A DNA stretch of 40,572 bases from assembly GCA_041663485.1 (NCBI GenBank), contig JBAYMO010000014.1:1-40572 (forward strand). The letters run 5' to 3'. The notes under the pieces are model-generated. The model saw only the letters and a list, made by a program, of their open reading frames with translations, was not told the DNA's origin and ran no database searches. Origin of the DNA: 02-FULL-45-11b sp041663485 (GTDB lineage Bacteria; Patescibacteriota; Patescibacteriia; Buchananbacterales; UBA6539). The position numbers were made by a program, and so were the translations under genes. Position 1 is the stretch's first letter, and every line of letters starts with the position of its first letter. Below, one piece after another: positions 31,105 to 40,093 of this stretch.

Positions 31105-33024
31105 ATGTTCAAAAAACTCTCAAAAAACTTTCTCGTCATCTTCTTGGTATTTTTGGCGATTGCCAGCTTGTTTTCGATCTACATTAATCCCGAAAAAACC
31201 AAAACCACCATCGACATAATTTCGTTGGTCGACAAAATTAACAAGAACGAAGTCAAAGAAATAAAAGTAGTTGATAATGACGTTACCGTAACCCTAAATA
31301 ACGGCGATTTGGCGGAAGTAAAAAAAGAAGCCGGCGAATCTTTGGGTCAATTGCTCAATAATTATCACGTTGACGCGGAAAAATTAAAAACCATCAAGAT
31401 TGAAGTTCAGGCCAATAACAGTCTGGATTTTTGGCTGGCTAGCTTGTTGCCGTTTTTGATTCCGCTAATTCTGATCGCCGGATTTATTTATTTTATGATG
31501 CGTCAAGTCCAAGGCGCCAACAGCAAAGCCATGATGTTCGGTCAATCCAAAGCCAGAGAAGTCGCGCCACAGGATAAAAAGAATCGTATTACTTTCAGTG
31601 ATGTCGCCGGAGCCAAAGAAGCCAAAGAAGAATTAACCGAAATCGTCGAGTTTTTAAAAAGTCCGAAAAAATTTCTAAATTTGGGCGCGAGAATTCCCAA
31701 AGGCGTTTTACTGGTCGGCCCGCCGGGTACCGGTAAAACCCTTTTGGCTCGAGCGGTGGCCGGCGAAGCTAACGTGCCATTCTTTAATATTTCCGGTTCT
31801 GAATTCGTGGAAATGTTTGTGGGCGTCGGGGCGTCGCGCGTTCGTGATTTATTCGCCAAAGCAAAAAAGAACTCACCCTGCATTTTATTTATTGACGAAC
31901 TTGACGCGGTTGGCCGCCAGCGCGGCGCCGGCATGGGCGGCTCTAATGACGAAAGAGAACAAACTTTAAATCAAATTCTGGTGGAAATGGACGGTTTTGA
32001 CGTTACTACCAATATCATTGTTATGGCGGCCACTAATCGGCCGGATATTTTAGACATGGCTCTGTTGCGTCCCGGCCGTTTTGATCGCCGCGTGGTTTTA
32101 GACGCGCCCAACATTGATGATCGCGAAGCCATTTTAAAAGTTCACGCCAGAAAAAAACCCTTATCCTCCGACGTGAATTTAAGACAAGTGGCTGAACGCA
32201 CTCCGGGTTTTACCGGCGCGGATTTGAATAACTTGCTGAATGAAGCCGCCATTTTGGCTGCCAGAAGAAATAAAACTAAAATTGATAACATCGAAATTTT
32301 GGAAAGTATCGAAAAGGTTATCTTGGGCCCGGAAAGAAAAAGTCATTTACTTTCTTTGGACGAGAAAAAAATCACGGCCTACCACGAAGCCGGCCACGCC
32401 TTGGTGGCTCATGAATTGTCTCTGTCAGAAACCGTCCAAAAAGTCTCCATCATTTCTCGCGGCCGCGCCGCCGGCTATACCTTAAAAATGCCCAACAAAG
32501 ATCGCAGCTTCCAAACCAAGTCGGAATTCGAGTCCGAGCTGGCTGTATATCTAGCCGGTTATGTTACGGAAAAAGAAATTTTTGGCGATGTTTCCACCGG
32601 CGCTTCCAACGATCTTAAAGAAGCCACGCGTCTGGCTCGCCGTTTAATTATGGAATTTGGCATGAGTGATGTTTTGGGCCCGCGCACTTTTGGCAAACGC
32701 GAAGAATTAATTTTCTTGGGCCGAGAAATTACCGAGCAAAGAGATTACAGCGAGAAAGTGGCTGAAACTATTGATAAAGAAATTTCCAAATTTATTGAAA
32801 TCGGAGTCAAAAAAGCCGAATCATTAATTAAGTCTCACCGCGATAAACTTGAAGCGATTGTCGCCAAATTGATGGAAAAAGAAACTTTAGAAAAAGATGA
32901 ATTCGAAGCGCTCTTTCACGATAAAAAACCGTCTAAGCCGGAAATCAAAATGGCCAACGGCGTCGAATCGAAACCGGCCGAACCAGTGGAAGAAAAAATT
33001 GAAAACTCAAACATAAAATCATAA
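31105..33024 (+). CDS. ftsH: ATP-dependent zinc metalloprotease FtsH
   Basis: 639 residues. Two TM helices (about 8-26 and 110-132) flank a periplasmic-type domain. The AAA domain has Walker A GPPGTGKT (205-212), Walker B FIDELDAVG and the SRH ATNRPDILDMALLRPGRFDRR. The protease domain has HEAGH (427-431) and the third zinc ligand region in DVSTGASNDLKEAT. It degrades membrane and short-lived proteins. A charged tail ends the protein. The membrane-protein gene downstream starts 5 bases after the stop. Confidence 0.98.
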   Translation: MFKKLSKNFLVIFLVFLAIASLFSIYINPEKTKTTIDIISLVDKINKNEVKEIKVVDNDVTVTLNNGDLAEVKKEAGESLGQLLNNYHVDAEKLKTIKIEVQANNSLDFWLASLLPFLIPLILIAGFIYFMMRQVQGANSKAMMFGQSKAREVAPQDKKNRITFSDVAGAKEAKEELTEIVEFLKSPKKFLNLGARIPKGVLLVGPPGTGKTLLARAVAGEANVPFFNISGSEFVEMFVGVGASRVRDLFAKAKKNSPCILFIDELDAVGRQRGAGMGGSNDEREQTLNQILVEMDGFDVTTNIIVMAATNRPDILDMALLRPGRFDRRVVLDAPNIDDREAILKVHARKKPLSSDVNLRQVAERTPGFTGADLNNLLNEAAILAARRNKTKIDNIEILESIEKVILGPERKSHLLSLDEKKITAYHEAGHALVAHELSLSETVQKVSIISRGRAAGYTLKMPNKDRSFQTKSEFESELAVYLAGYVTEKEIFGDVSTGASNDLKEATRLARRLIMEFGMSDVLGPRTFGKREELIFLGREITEQRDYSEKVAETIDKEISKFIEIGVKKAESLIKSHRDKLEAIVAKLMEKETLEKDEFEALFHDKKPSKPEIKMANGVESKPAEPVEEKIENSNIKS

Positions 33025-33028
33025 AAAT

Positions 33029-33982
33029 ATGTACACGTACCGCCAAATTTTTAAACAAGCATTTAAAATTGCCTGGGAGAATCCCGTGATTTGGTTCTTT
33101 GGGTTTTTCCTGGCTCTGCTCGGCACGGGCAGCGAAATGGAACTTTTTTATGGGGGTTATGGCTTGGGCGGTCAAGGAATATTTTTTGCTTTTATTCAAG
33201 GCTTAATTGATGCCCATCTTTTCACGCTTCAAGGCTTTAGAGGTGTGATGCAAACTTTATTCAGCCATCCAATATATCTTTTTCTGTTTGCCATCATCGG
33301 CTTGATTGTTTTAAGCGTGTCTTTATTTATTATTTGGCTCACCATTGTTTGCCAGTCAGCTCTAATCAGCAGCGCCATCGGTCTTAGTAAAAACCGACCA
33401 ATCAAATGGGCGGATGCCTTGGCTGGCGGTTTAATAAATTTCTGGAAGCTTTTCACCTTAAATTTATTACTGCGCGCAATAGTCGTTGTTTTATTTTTAT
33501 TACTGGGCATGTTTTCCATTTTTAAATTTATGGGATCCAATATTGTCTACATTGTAATTTTTGATCTGACAATTACGGCGCTAATTTTTACTTCCTTACT
33601 AACCAAATTCGCCGTTTGCGGAGTAATTTTACGCAACTGGGATTTAAAACAATCACTAACTAACGCCTGGCAAATCATAAAAGACAATTGGTTAACCTGT
33701 TTGGAAATTTCCTTTTTACTATTTATTATTATCGCCGTGGCCAATGCTTTCTTAGGCTTTTTCATCGGCCAACTTTTTTATTATGCGGTTAAATTATTCT
33801 TCAGCTTCAAACTGGGTATATACTTAACCTTTTTGGTGGTAATTCTAATCTTTTTAGCCGCGCAAATTATTTCCACCATTTTTCAATGGTCTAGCTGGGC
33901 GATAATTTTTGAATTAGTAACCAGCAAGAAAACGTCATTGAGCAGCCATATCATTAATTTTTTGAATCGTTCCAAAAAATAA
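33029..33982 (+). CDS. Polytopic membrane protein of unknown function
   Basis: 317 residues with about six hydrophobic segments (WFFGFFLALLG; IYLFLFAIIGLIVLSVSLFIIWL; LLLRAIVVVLFLLLGMFSIF; YIVIFDLTITALIFTSLL; ISFLLFIIIAVANAFLGFFIG; LGIYLTFLVVILIFLAAQII). The N-terminus MYTYRQIFKQAFKIAWENPVIW resembles a widespread family of uncharacterised bacterial membrane proteins. Directly coupled to ftsH, so perhaps a substrate or partner (inference). Confidence 0.75.
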   Translation: MYTYRQIFKQAFKIAWENPVIWFFGFFLALLGTGSEMELFYGGYGLGGQGIFFAFIQGLIDAHLFTLQGFRGVMQTLFSHPIYLFLFAIIGLIVLSVSLFIIWLTIVCQSALISSAIGLSKNRPIKWADALAGGLINFWKLFTLNLLLRAIVVVLFLLLGMFSIFKFMGSNIVYIVIFDLTITALIFTSLLTKFAVCGVILRNWDLKQSLTNAWQIIKDNWLTCLEISFLLFIIIAVANAFLGFFIGQLFYYAVKLFFSFKLGIYLTFLVVILIFLAAQIISTIFQWSSWAIIFELVTSKKTSLSSHIINFLNRSKK

Positions 33983-33995
33983 TTTAAACATTTCC

Positions 33996-34031
33996 AAAAA
34001 ACACCTTGAGCCTTTTTGAGGTGTTTTTTTA
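33996..34031 (+). terminator. Intrinsic terminator
   Basis: aaaaaacacctt-gagcctttt-tgaggtgttttttt. Confidence 0.85.
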
Positions 34032-34089
34032 TCTAAAGCGGAATTTTCTTGGCGAATAGTTAAAAAAAAGCTATAATAAAAGAAACTAT

Positions 34090-35826
34090 ATGGCGCAAAA
34101 TGATGATTTAATCAAACAAATTCTTACGACTCGCAAGCCGATTATCTCCGAAAATGAAACGCAAAAAGAATTTGAAAGCAAAATTAAACAAATCAAATCT
34201 CAAGACAAGGAACGGGAAGCTCAGAGCCAAGCGTCCAGAGCCGGCTATGACTATATCAGCCTTAAAGGCTTTCCCATCAATTCCGAGACTTTGAGTATTA
34301 TTCCGGAAAAATTGGCCAGAGAAATTAAAGCCATTTGTTTTTACATGGGCGCTGATGATATTCGTATCGGCGCCATTGATCCGAACAATCAAACTTTAAA
34401 AGATTTGGTTGTTAGCTTGGAAAAAGAATACCACGCTAACGGTAAAATTTATTTAATTTCCGAAGAAAGTTTTAAGTTCGCCTTTGAACTCTACAAAACC
34501 CTGCCTCGCATCCGCAAAGTCGTCGGCGGCGTGGAAATTACCGAGGAGGACATTAAAAAATTTGAAAAAGAAATATCAACTTTCAAGGACTTGAATCGCA
34601 AGCTGGATGAGGTTACCATTACCGACATGCTCACTCTGATTATTGCCGCCGCGATAAAAGCCAGATCGTCCGATATCCATATTGAAGCGGAAGAAAAGGG
34701 CGTAAAAATTCGCTTTAGAATCGACGGCATTTTACAAGACGCCGCTGAATTAAAGCCCAAAACTTGGCCCCAAGTAATTTCTCGCGTTAAACTCATTTCC
34801 AAATTAAAAATAAATATTGCTGATCGGCCGCAAGATGGCCGCTTTACCATTTTTTTAGAAAGCGAAAAAATTGATGTCAGAGTTTCAACTTTACCGACGG
34901 CTTACGGCGAAAGTGTGGTCATGCGTTTACTTATGTCTTCAATTGTCGGGGTGTCGTTTGAAGATTTGGGTCTGCGCGGCCGCGCTTTTGAACAACTGAA
35001 AAATGAGATTCAAAAACCCAACGGCATGATTGTTACTACCGGCCCGACCGGATCCGGTAAAACCACCACGCTTTACGCGATCTTAAACAAATTAAACGAC
35101 TCAGAAACCAAAATCATTACCATTGAAGATCCGGTTGAATACAAACTGGCCGGCATTAATCAGAGCCAAATCGATCCCAGCAAGGGTTACAATTTTGCCT
35201 CCGGCCTCAGATCAATTTTGCGCCAAGACCCGGATGTCATTATGGTTGGTGAAATCCGCGATTTGGAAACTTCGGAAATTGCTATCAATGCCGCTTTAAC
35301 CGGTCATTTGGTTGTCTCAACCATTCACACCAACGACGCCGCCGGTACTATCCCCCGTTTTTTGTCCATGCAAGTCAAACCTTATCTTTTGGCGCCGGCT
35401 CTAAACGCCATGATTGGTCAGCGTTTGGTCAGAAAAATCTGCCCCAACTGTAAAAATGAAGTGGAACTGGACAACAAAACTCTTTCGCGGGTAATGAAAA
35501 TTCTTTCGGAAATCCCGGAAAAATCCGGCACTAAAATTCCCGAAGCCGAACTGAAAAAATTAAAATTTTATAAAGGCGGCGGCTGTGAGGCTTGTCAGGG
35601 CTTGGGTTATAAAGGCCGAATCGGCATTTATGAAGTTTTGGCCATGAACAAAGACGTGGAAAATTTAATTTTATCCGGCCAGGTCTCCGAATATGATATG
35701 CGCGCTATTGGTTTTAAAAATGGCATGATTTCCATGATTCAAGACGGCTTACTCAAAGCCATTGATGGCATTACTTCGGTCGATGAGGTTTTTAGAGTGG
35801 CTAAAGACGTCAGCGCGCAAGATTAA
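34090..35826 (+). CDS. pilB: Type IV pilus assembly ATPase PilB / GspE family
   Basis: 578 residues. N-terminal MshEN-like domain (about 50-135), linker, then the ATPase: KARSSDIHIEAE, Walker A GPTGSGKTTT at about 317, IEDPVEYKL, LRQDPDVIMVGEIRD and HLVVSTIHTNDAAGTIPRFL. The C-terminal zinc-binding knuckle uses CPNCK and CEACQG, typical of PilB/GspE and absent from PilT. It drives pilus extension; PilT at 20642 would retract it. No other pilus genes are in the window. Confidence 0.95.
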   Translation: MAQNDDLIKQILTTRKPIISENETQKEFESKIKQIKSQDKEREAQSQASRAGYDYISLKGFPINSETLSIIPEKLAREIKAICFYMGADDIRIGAIDPNNQTLKDLVVSLEKEYHANGKIYLISEESFKFAFELYKTLPRIRKVVGGVEITEEDIKKFEKEISTFKDLNRKLDEVTITDMLTLIIAAAIKARSSDIHIEAEEKGVKIRFRIDGILQDAAELKPKTWPQVISRVKLISKLKINIADRPQDGRFTIFLESEKIDVRVSTLPTAYGESVVMRLLMSSIVGVSFEDLGLRGRAFEQLKNEIQKPNGMIVTTGPTGSGKTTTLYAILNKLNDSETKIITIEDPVEYKLAGINQSQIDPSKGYNFASGLRSILRQDPDVIMVGEIRDLETSEIAINAALTGHLVVSTIHTNDAAGTIPRFLSMQVKPYLLAPALNAMIGQRLVRKICPNCKNEVELDNKTLSRVMKILSEIPEKSGTKIPEAELKKLKFYKGGGCEACQGLGYKGRIGIYEVLAMNKDVENLILSGQVSEYDMRAIGFKNGMISMIQDGLLKAIDGITSVDEVFRVAKDVSAQD

Positions 35827-35844
35827 ATTTAATTGTTTGACCGG

Positions 35845-35870
35845 CATCGGCTACTTTGACCGATGTTTTT
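35845..35870 (+). terminator. Intrinsic terminator after pilB
   Basis: catcgg-ctactttga-ccgatg followed by five T's. Confidence 0.8.
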
Positions 35871-35874
35871 ATTT

Positions 35875-35903
35875 TTGACAAATAGGGGCCAAACTGATAA
35901 CCT
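35875..35903 (+). promoter_or_regulatory. Promoter for the receiver-domain gene
   Basis: TTGACA at 35875-35880, 17-bp spacer, TAACCT at 35898-35903. The leader to the start codon is about 80 nt. Confidence 0.65.
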
Positions 35904-35990
35904 TTAAAAGCTTTACGGCAACCTGAGCGACCCAAGCGAAAAGAAGAATTCTATCCAACGGCCAAAACACGCCACGAGGAGGAAACAGAT

Positions 35991-36362
35991 ATGGCCACTG
36001 TGCTATTAGTCGAAGACAAGGAGAGGTATCGCGTTTTGGTGATAGGTTACCTGGTCAAGCTTGGCCACACGGTTATTGAGGCCAGCACCATCCAACAAGC
36101 CTTGGAATTGGTTGAACAGCTTGATTCTTTGGGAATTAACATTGCCGTTTTAGATGGTAACCTCTCGTCAGGTGATTACTCAGGCAAAGACGGCAAAAAA
36201 ATTGCCGAAGCCATCAAGGCAAAAAACCCGGCCGTCAAAACTATCGCCTGGTCGGGCTTTGCCTACACCTGGGGAGACGCATTTGTACCAAAAAATATTT
36301 TTACCGAGGAGGAAATGAATACGCTGGCCCAAGAAATTCAAAGGCTACTAGCTGAGATTTAA
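35991..36362 (+). CDS. Stand-alone response-regulator receiver domain
   Basis: 123 residues covering a single CheY-like receiver: acidic pair Glu8-Asp9 in LLVEDKE, predicted phosphoacceptor Asp55 in IAVLDGNL, Ser88 in IAWSG and Lys101 in FVPKN. No output domain. The loop after Asp55 (SSGDYSGKDG) is longer than usual. No histidine kinase lies in the window. The SD gaggaggaaacagat before the ATG is excellent, unlike neighbouring pilB. Own promoter and terminator; it may act on a protein partner such as the pilus machinery (inference). Confidence 0.85.
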   Translation: MATVLLVEDKERYRVLVIGYLVKLGHTVIEASTIQQALELVEQLDSLGINIAVLDGNLSSGDYSGKDGKKIAEAIKAKNPAVKTIAWSGFAYTWGDAFVPKNIFTEEEMNTLAQEIQRLLAEI

Positions 36363-36376
36363 TCAGTTTGTAACTT

Positions 36377-36405
36377 GATCCGTATATACCCCACGGATCT
36401 TTTTT
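36377..36405 (+). terminator. Intrinsic terminator
   Basis: gatccgt-atatacccc-acggatc followed by six T's. Confidence 0.87.
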
Positions 36406-36447
36406 ATTATAAAAATAAAAATATACCGGCAAATTTGGCTGGTATCA

Positions 36448-36476
36448 TTGACAAAATCAAATTTTTGCTGTAAACT
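36448..36476 (+). promoter_or_regulatory. Promoter for the 51-aa gene
   Basis: TTGACA at 36448-36453, 17-bp spacer, TAAACT at 36471-36476, 41 bp before the start codon. Confidence 0.75.
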
Positions 36477-36517
36477 AATTAATCACGATTTGTTCCAAAC
36501 TATGGAGGGTAAGACCA

Positions 36518-36673
36518 ATGGGAGAACAAAGTGAGACGAAAAAACCCACGGCTCAACTGGGCCAAACTGGAGCGCAGCTCATTAAAACAGCGGCAAAATC
36601 GCTGCGCCAAAAAATGGCAGGTGGCAATCCAATTACGCCGCCAGCCTCAGACGCAAAGCCGAAGGCGGAGTAA
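36518..36673 (+). CDS. Small protein of unknown function (51 aa)
   Basis: The frame begins MGEQSETKKPTAQLGQTG and ends PASDAKPKAE. It is polar and basic with one possible amphipathic helix (AQLIKTAAKSLRQKMAGG). Start chosen from a good SD (ggaggg) and the consensus promoter at 36448. Its last 41 bases overlap the end of the convergent minus-strand gene (36633-37823). No terminator is seen before the overlap. No homolog recognised. Confidence 0.6.
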   Translation: MGEQSETKKPTAQLGQTGAQLIKTAAKSLRQKMAGGNPITPPASDAKPKAE

Positions 36674-37823
36674 AATTCCGAATGCCGTCGGCAATATTGC
36701 GCAGAACCACGTTCTTATTTTTTCTGGCGGTAACTTGAGCCAAAACTTCCGGTTCAATTATGCCGCTTTTTTCTTTAACTAAATTATTGCTGATTCTTAA
36801 TATGGGCTGCAAAGTTTTTATGGAATTCAAGTGCTGGATAATTTTGTTCGGATGCTGAATTGATAACCGATCCTGTAAAACGTTTTGATTAAAGAAAAAA
36901 AGCAAAAAGCTTTCCACATCCTCCGGAAAGTATTTCAAATCTTCCGCCCTTTTTAAAACTTCGTTTAACTGAGAATAAAATTTTTTATTATCATCAGCAT
37001 TTTTTTCTTGATAATAATCAAAGTCCCGATCCAATTCATTTAAAAGTTGCCCGAGACAATATTCGATTTGATCAATCATCTGATCTCTGATTTGTTCGGC
37101 TAAAAGTATCTGGACGGGATTTTTTTCTTTTAAAGCGACGGATTGTTTTCTTAAGTTATTTTTCAGCCGGACATCTTTGGTGGCGGCCGCCTGAACAAAC
37201 AATTCATGAGACATGGCGAATTCATCGGATAATTTTTGAATGCTCTTGCGACCCAAAGCTAAAACCACTTTAGGCAAACTATCTACAGATCCAATTTTTT
37301 TGCCTTCGGCTTCGGAAATAAAATATCTCATCTGCCCCATTTTTCCATCATCAAGACCTCTTCGGATTTTTCTTGCCTTGGGCTCATATCCCATGTCATT
37401 TTGGGTGCTAGTAACATCAACGGCCAAGCGATAAACTTTTCCATCTTCCTCCCATTCAATAACGCAATCAATTTTATTTTTTTCATCATCATATAAAGTC
37501 GTATCAATCACCGAGCAGTTGTCACCGCCCCAATTAGACTGATAGAAATGCTGACGGATAACATATTCCAAAATTACGCCGCGTTTGGTTTTGGCGTATT
37601 TTTTTCTATCTTCGTCGTAAACATCAAGCTCAGCCTGATCAGCTGCGATTTTCTGAGAGCTATATTCCTGAGAGTTATCAAAATTAATAAAATCTTGAAT
37701 CACTGGCCGTTTTTGCTCTTCGGCTTCGGCAATCTTAAAAAGCTTTTCTTCATTGGGCGACAAGGGATCCTCGTGCGCTTCTCTTGATTCGTGAGAGTTG
37801 CTTGGTCTGTATCTTTCCGGCAT
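36633..37823 (-). CDS. Uncharacterised protein with possible PD-(D/E)XK-like core
   Basis: 396 residues. The N-terminal 70 residues are polar. Around 85-140 a block reads KTKRGVILEYVIRQHF, then KNKIDCVIEWEEDGKVYRLAVDVTS: a conserved Glu, then an Asp and a DVT strand spaced as in restriction-endonuclease-like folds, though the usual Lys is not evident. The rest is helical. No signal or TM. Start ATG 37823. It is followed downstream by nothing on its strand. Upstream lies tsaE, 2 bases away, so it is probably the last gene of a tsaD-tsaE operon. Confidence 0.65.
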   Translation of the reverse strand: MPERYRPSNSHESREAHEDPLSPNEEKLFKIAEAEEQKRPVIQDFINFDNSQEYSSQKIAADQAELDVYDEDRKKYAKTKRGVILEYVIRQHFYQSNWGGDNCSVIDTTLYDDEKNKIDCVIEWEEDGKVYRLAVDVTSTQNDMGYEPKARKIRRGLDDGKMGQMRYFISEAEGKKIGSVDSLPKVVLALGRKSIQKLSDEFAMSHELFVQAAATKDVRLKNNLRKQSVALKEKNPVQILLAEQIRDQMIDQIEYCLGQLLNELDRDFDYYQEKNADDNKKFYSQLNEVLKRAEDLKYFPEDVESFLLFFFNQNVLQDRLSIQHPNKIIQHLNSIKTLQPILRISNNLVKEKSGIIEPEVLAQVTARKNKNVVLRNIADGIRNFTPPSALRLRLAA

Positions 37824-37825
37824 AT

Positions 37826-38257
37826 TTACTTGATAATATTAATTTCTCTTTTATCCTCCTTTAAAATTTTAATCTTGATTTTTATGGCTGATGGCGGTAG
37901 AATTTTTTTAATTTTTTCCGCCCACTCAATCAAAACTACGCTATCGGACTGGTTGAAATAATCAGTGGCACCAATTCCTTCAATCGCCATTGGACCATCA
38001 ACGCGATAACAATCAATATGAACAAATTTCTTGAGAGTTAAAATCTTGCTTTTTGGATGATAAATTTTCATTAAAACAAAAGTCGGACTGGTAATGACAG
38101 CCTTAACGCCCAAACCGGCCGCTACCCCTTTGGAAAAAACCGTCTTACCCGCTCCTAAATTACCACTCAAAGCCAAAATCTCGCCGCCTTTCAAAGTTAG
38201 CGCGATTTTTTTTCCCAAATTATAGGTTTCTTTGGCATTTTTACTAAAATATCTCAT
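37826..38257 (-). CDS. tsaE: tRNA threonylcarbamoyladenosine biosynthesis ATPase TsaE
   Basis: 143 residues. Walker A GNLGAGKT at 32-39, SPTFVLMKIY and HIDCYRVDG (the family's HxDxYR motif), VVLIEWAEKI. It works with TsaB, TsaC and TsaD to make t6A37 on ANN-reading tRNAs. It starts 1 base after the tsaD stop, a tight operon. No tsaB or tsaC is in the window. Confidence 0.95.
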   Translation of the reverse strand: MRYFSKNAKETYNLGKKIALTLKGGEILALSGNLGAGKTVFSKGVAAGLGVKAVITSPTFVLMKIYHPKSKILTLKKFVHIDCYRVDGPMAIEGIGATDYFNQSDSVVLIEWAEKIKKILPPSAIKIKIKILKEDKREINIIK

Positions 38258-38258
38258 A

Positions 38259-39257
38259 TCAAAGGCTTAAATTCGGATCAACTTTAATTTTTTGATAAGG
38301 CTTAGTTTGACCAAAATATCCGGCCACGGCCACCATGGCAGCATTGTCGGTACAAAAATCAATTCGGGGCATTAAAAATTCAAAGCCAAAATAACCGGCT
38401 TGCTCGGATAAAGTTTGGCGCAACAATAAATTAGCCGACACGCCGCCGGAAAGCATAATCGTTTTAACTTTATATTGTTGAGCGGCTTTGATAGTTTTAC
38501 TGACCAAAACATCAATGGCGGCTTGCTGAAAAGAGGCGCACATATCGGCTTTGAATTTTTGATCGGTGCGTTTGGCTTTTTGCACGGCATATAAAACCGA
38601 AGTTTTCAGACCGGAAAAACTGAAATCCAAATTATTCGCGTTAATCATCGGCCGCGCCAAATTAAAAGCTTTGGCATTACCAGTTTTAGCCAAACGAGAT
38701 ATAACCGGCCCGCCGGGATAGCCCACATCTAAAAGTTTCGCTACTTTATCAAATGCCTCACCAGCCGCGTCGTCTAAAGTCTGCCCGACTTTTTTAAATT
38801 TAGAGTTGTCTTTAATTAAAACCAATTCCGTATGGCCGCCGGAGACCACCAAGCACATCACGGGAAAAATAATTTTTTTATTTTCCAGCCAATTGGCATA
38901 AATATGCGCGCGCATGTGATTAATGGCCACGATCGGTTTTTGCCAGGCAAAAGACAAAGTTTTGGCGGTTTCCAAACCAACCATTAAAGAAGTAATTAAA
39001 CCGGGACCATAAGTCACAGCCACGCGATTAATCTGTTTAGGTTGAATTTTTGCTTGGTGTAAAGTTTGTTCAACAACCGGAATAATATTGATGATGTGAT
39101 TTCTAGCGGCCACCTCCGGCACTACCCCGCCATATTTTTTATGAATATTTATCTGCGAAGAAATGGTATGCCCCAAAATATCAAAACGCCGGCCACTAAT
39201 TTTAACAACGGCGGCCGCCGTTTCATCGCACGAAGATTCAATTCCTAAAATTATCAT
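38259..39257 (-). CDS. tsaD: tRNA N6-adenosine threonylcarbamoyltransferase TsaD
   Basis: 332 residues, full length. N-terminal GIESSCDETAAAVV, metal ligands His114 and His118 in NHMRAHIYANW, LVVSGGHTELV, the DDAAGEAFDKVAKLL loop and the C-terminal MLSGGVSANLLLRQ and CTDNAAMVA. It transfers the threonylcarbamoyl group to A37 of tRNA. Its ATG overlaps the upstream gene's stop by one base (TAATG). Confidence 0.97.
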   Translation of the reverse strand: MIILGIESSCDETAAAVVKISGRRFDILGHTISSQINIHKKYGGVVPEVAARNHIINIIPVVEQTLHQAKIQPKQINRVAVTYGPGLITSLMVGLETAKTLSFAWQKPIVAINHMRAHIYANWLENKKIIFPVMCLVVSGGHTELVLIKDNSKFKKVGQTLDDAAGEAFDKVAKLLDVGYPGGPVISRLAKTGNAKAFNLARPMINANNLDFSFSGLKTSVLYAVQKAKRTDQKFKADMCASFQQAAIDVLVSKTIKAAQQYKVKTIMLSGGVSANLLLRQTLSEQAGYFGFEFLMPRIDFCTDNAAMVAVAGYFGQTKPYQKIKVDPNLSL

Positions 39258-39850
39258 TATTTTTGCTGTCCAAATAAAAATACTAAATTAATTTCACCTT
39301 TTTGGGCTCTAAAACCCAACTGCGAATTTTTGGCTAAATCACTGAACTCATAATGCTGACCCCGCAAAATGCCTTTTACATATTCCTCATTTTCCTTACT
39401 AATCAAAAATTTATCACCAGGGTAAGTTTCGTCTTTGGCCACCATAATTTGATCTGGCCCACCACTTTCCAATAAATGATAAAACAAATTAGTAACATTT
39501 CTAATTTCTTCGGCTGCTTCTTGGGCTGTAACTTTATTTTTTCCCGTGTCAGCGATTGACCGGCTGATTGAATCTTTTACCCTGGCGATATCATAATCCT
39601 CTATGCGACGCACTGACTCTTGGCGAGAATTAGCGGCTAAATCTGCCGCTAATTCCTGGGTGGCACCGGGCACGCCAACCTCATAAGTTTGAACTTCTCG
39701 TTTATCTTTTTGGGGTTTTTCTTCATTATCAATTGTCTCAGAATCCAATGAACGACCACCAGGTCTTTCGGACTCAGGTTGATCGTCATCTGACTCATCT
39801 TCGACATGACCCTGGGTTATAAAACTACTAGTTTCAGGATGTTTAAGCAT
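39257..39850 (-). CDS. Uncharacterised acidic protein upstream of tsaD
   Basis: 197 residues, family not recognised. The first 60 residues are highly acidic and probably disordered (VEDESDDDQPESERPGG). The C-terminal two thirds look globular (VTAQEAAEEIRNVTNLFYHLLESGG, GDKFLISKENEEYVKGILRGQHYEFSDL). No signal or TM. The stop overlaps the tsaD start, so translation is probably coupled. Start ATG 39850, no SD. Confidence 0.65.
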   Translation of the reverse strand: MLKHPETSSFITQGHVEDESDDDQPESERPGGRSLDSETIDNEEKPQKDKREVQTYEVGVPGATQELAADLAANSRQESVRRIEDYDIARVKDSISRSIADTGKNKVTAQEAAEEIRNVTNLFYHLLESGGPDQIMVAKDETYPGDKFLISKENEEYVKGILRGQHYEFSDLAKNSQLGFRAQKGEINLVFLFGQQK

Positions 39851-40028
39851 AAAGTTTTATTAAGTTTTCTTTATTATAGCATTGAGTCACAAAATTACCA
39901 ATTGTTTTGTAAATTTGAAAAGACCACATATTATAGCTAAATTTAGCCAATTATTTATAAATAATTATTATTACTATAACAAAAAATATAAATAACCAAT
40001 AGAATCAAGGGTTTTCCCCTTTTTTCTA

Positions 40029-40057
40029 TTGTCGGACTTGGCAAAATCTGCTATATT
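40029..40057 (+). promoter_or_regulatory. Probable promoter for the second HU gene
   Basis: TTGTCG at 40029-40034, 17-bp spacer, TATATT at 40052-40057. An alternative TTGGCA...TATGTA lies a few bases downstream. Confidence 0.5.
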
Positions 40058-40093
40058 TATTATGTATTTAATAATTATTAATAACATGTACTT

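Noticed and set aside
29795..35918. Shared gctttacgg-nn-acc in the leaders of the S1 gene (29795) and receiver gene (35910) as a common riboswitch
   Set aside because: Only a 9-base match; distances from the promoters differ (about 40 versus 7 bases) and no shared helices could be drawn. Fluoride and c-di-GMP consensus were compared and did not fit.
36531..36782. 83-codon frame overlapping the 51-aa gene
   Set aside because: The 51-codon frame at 36518 has the SD and promoter; the longer one runs into the convergent gene.
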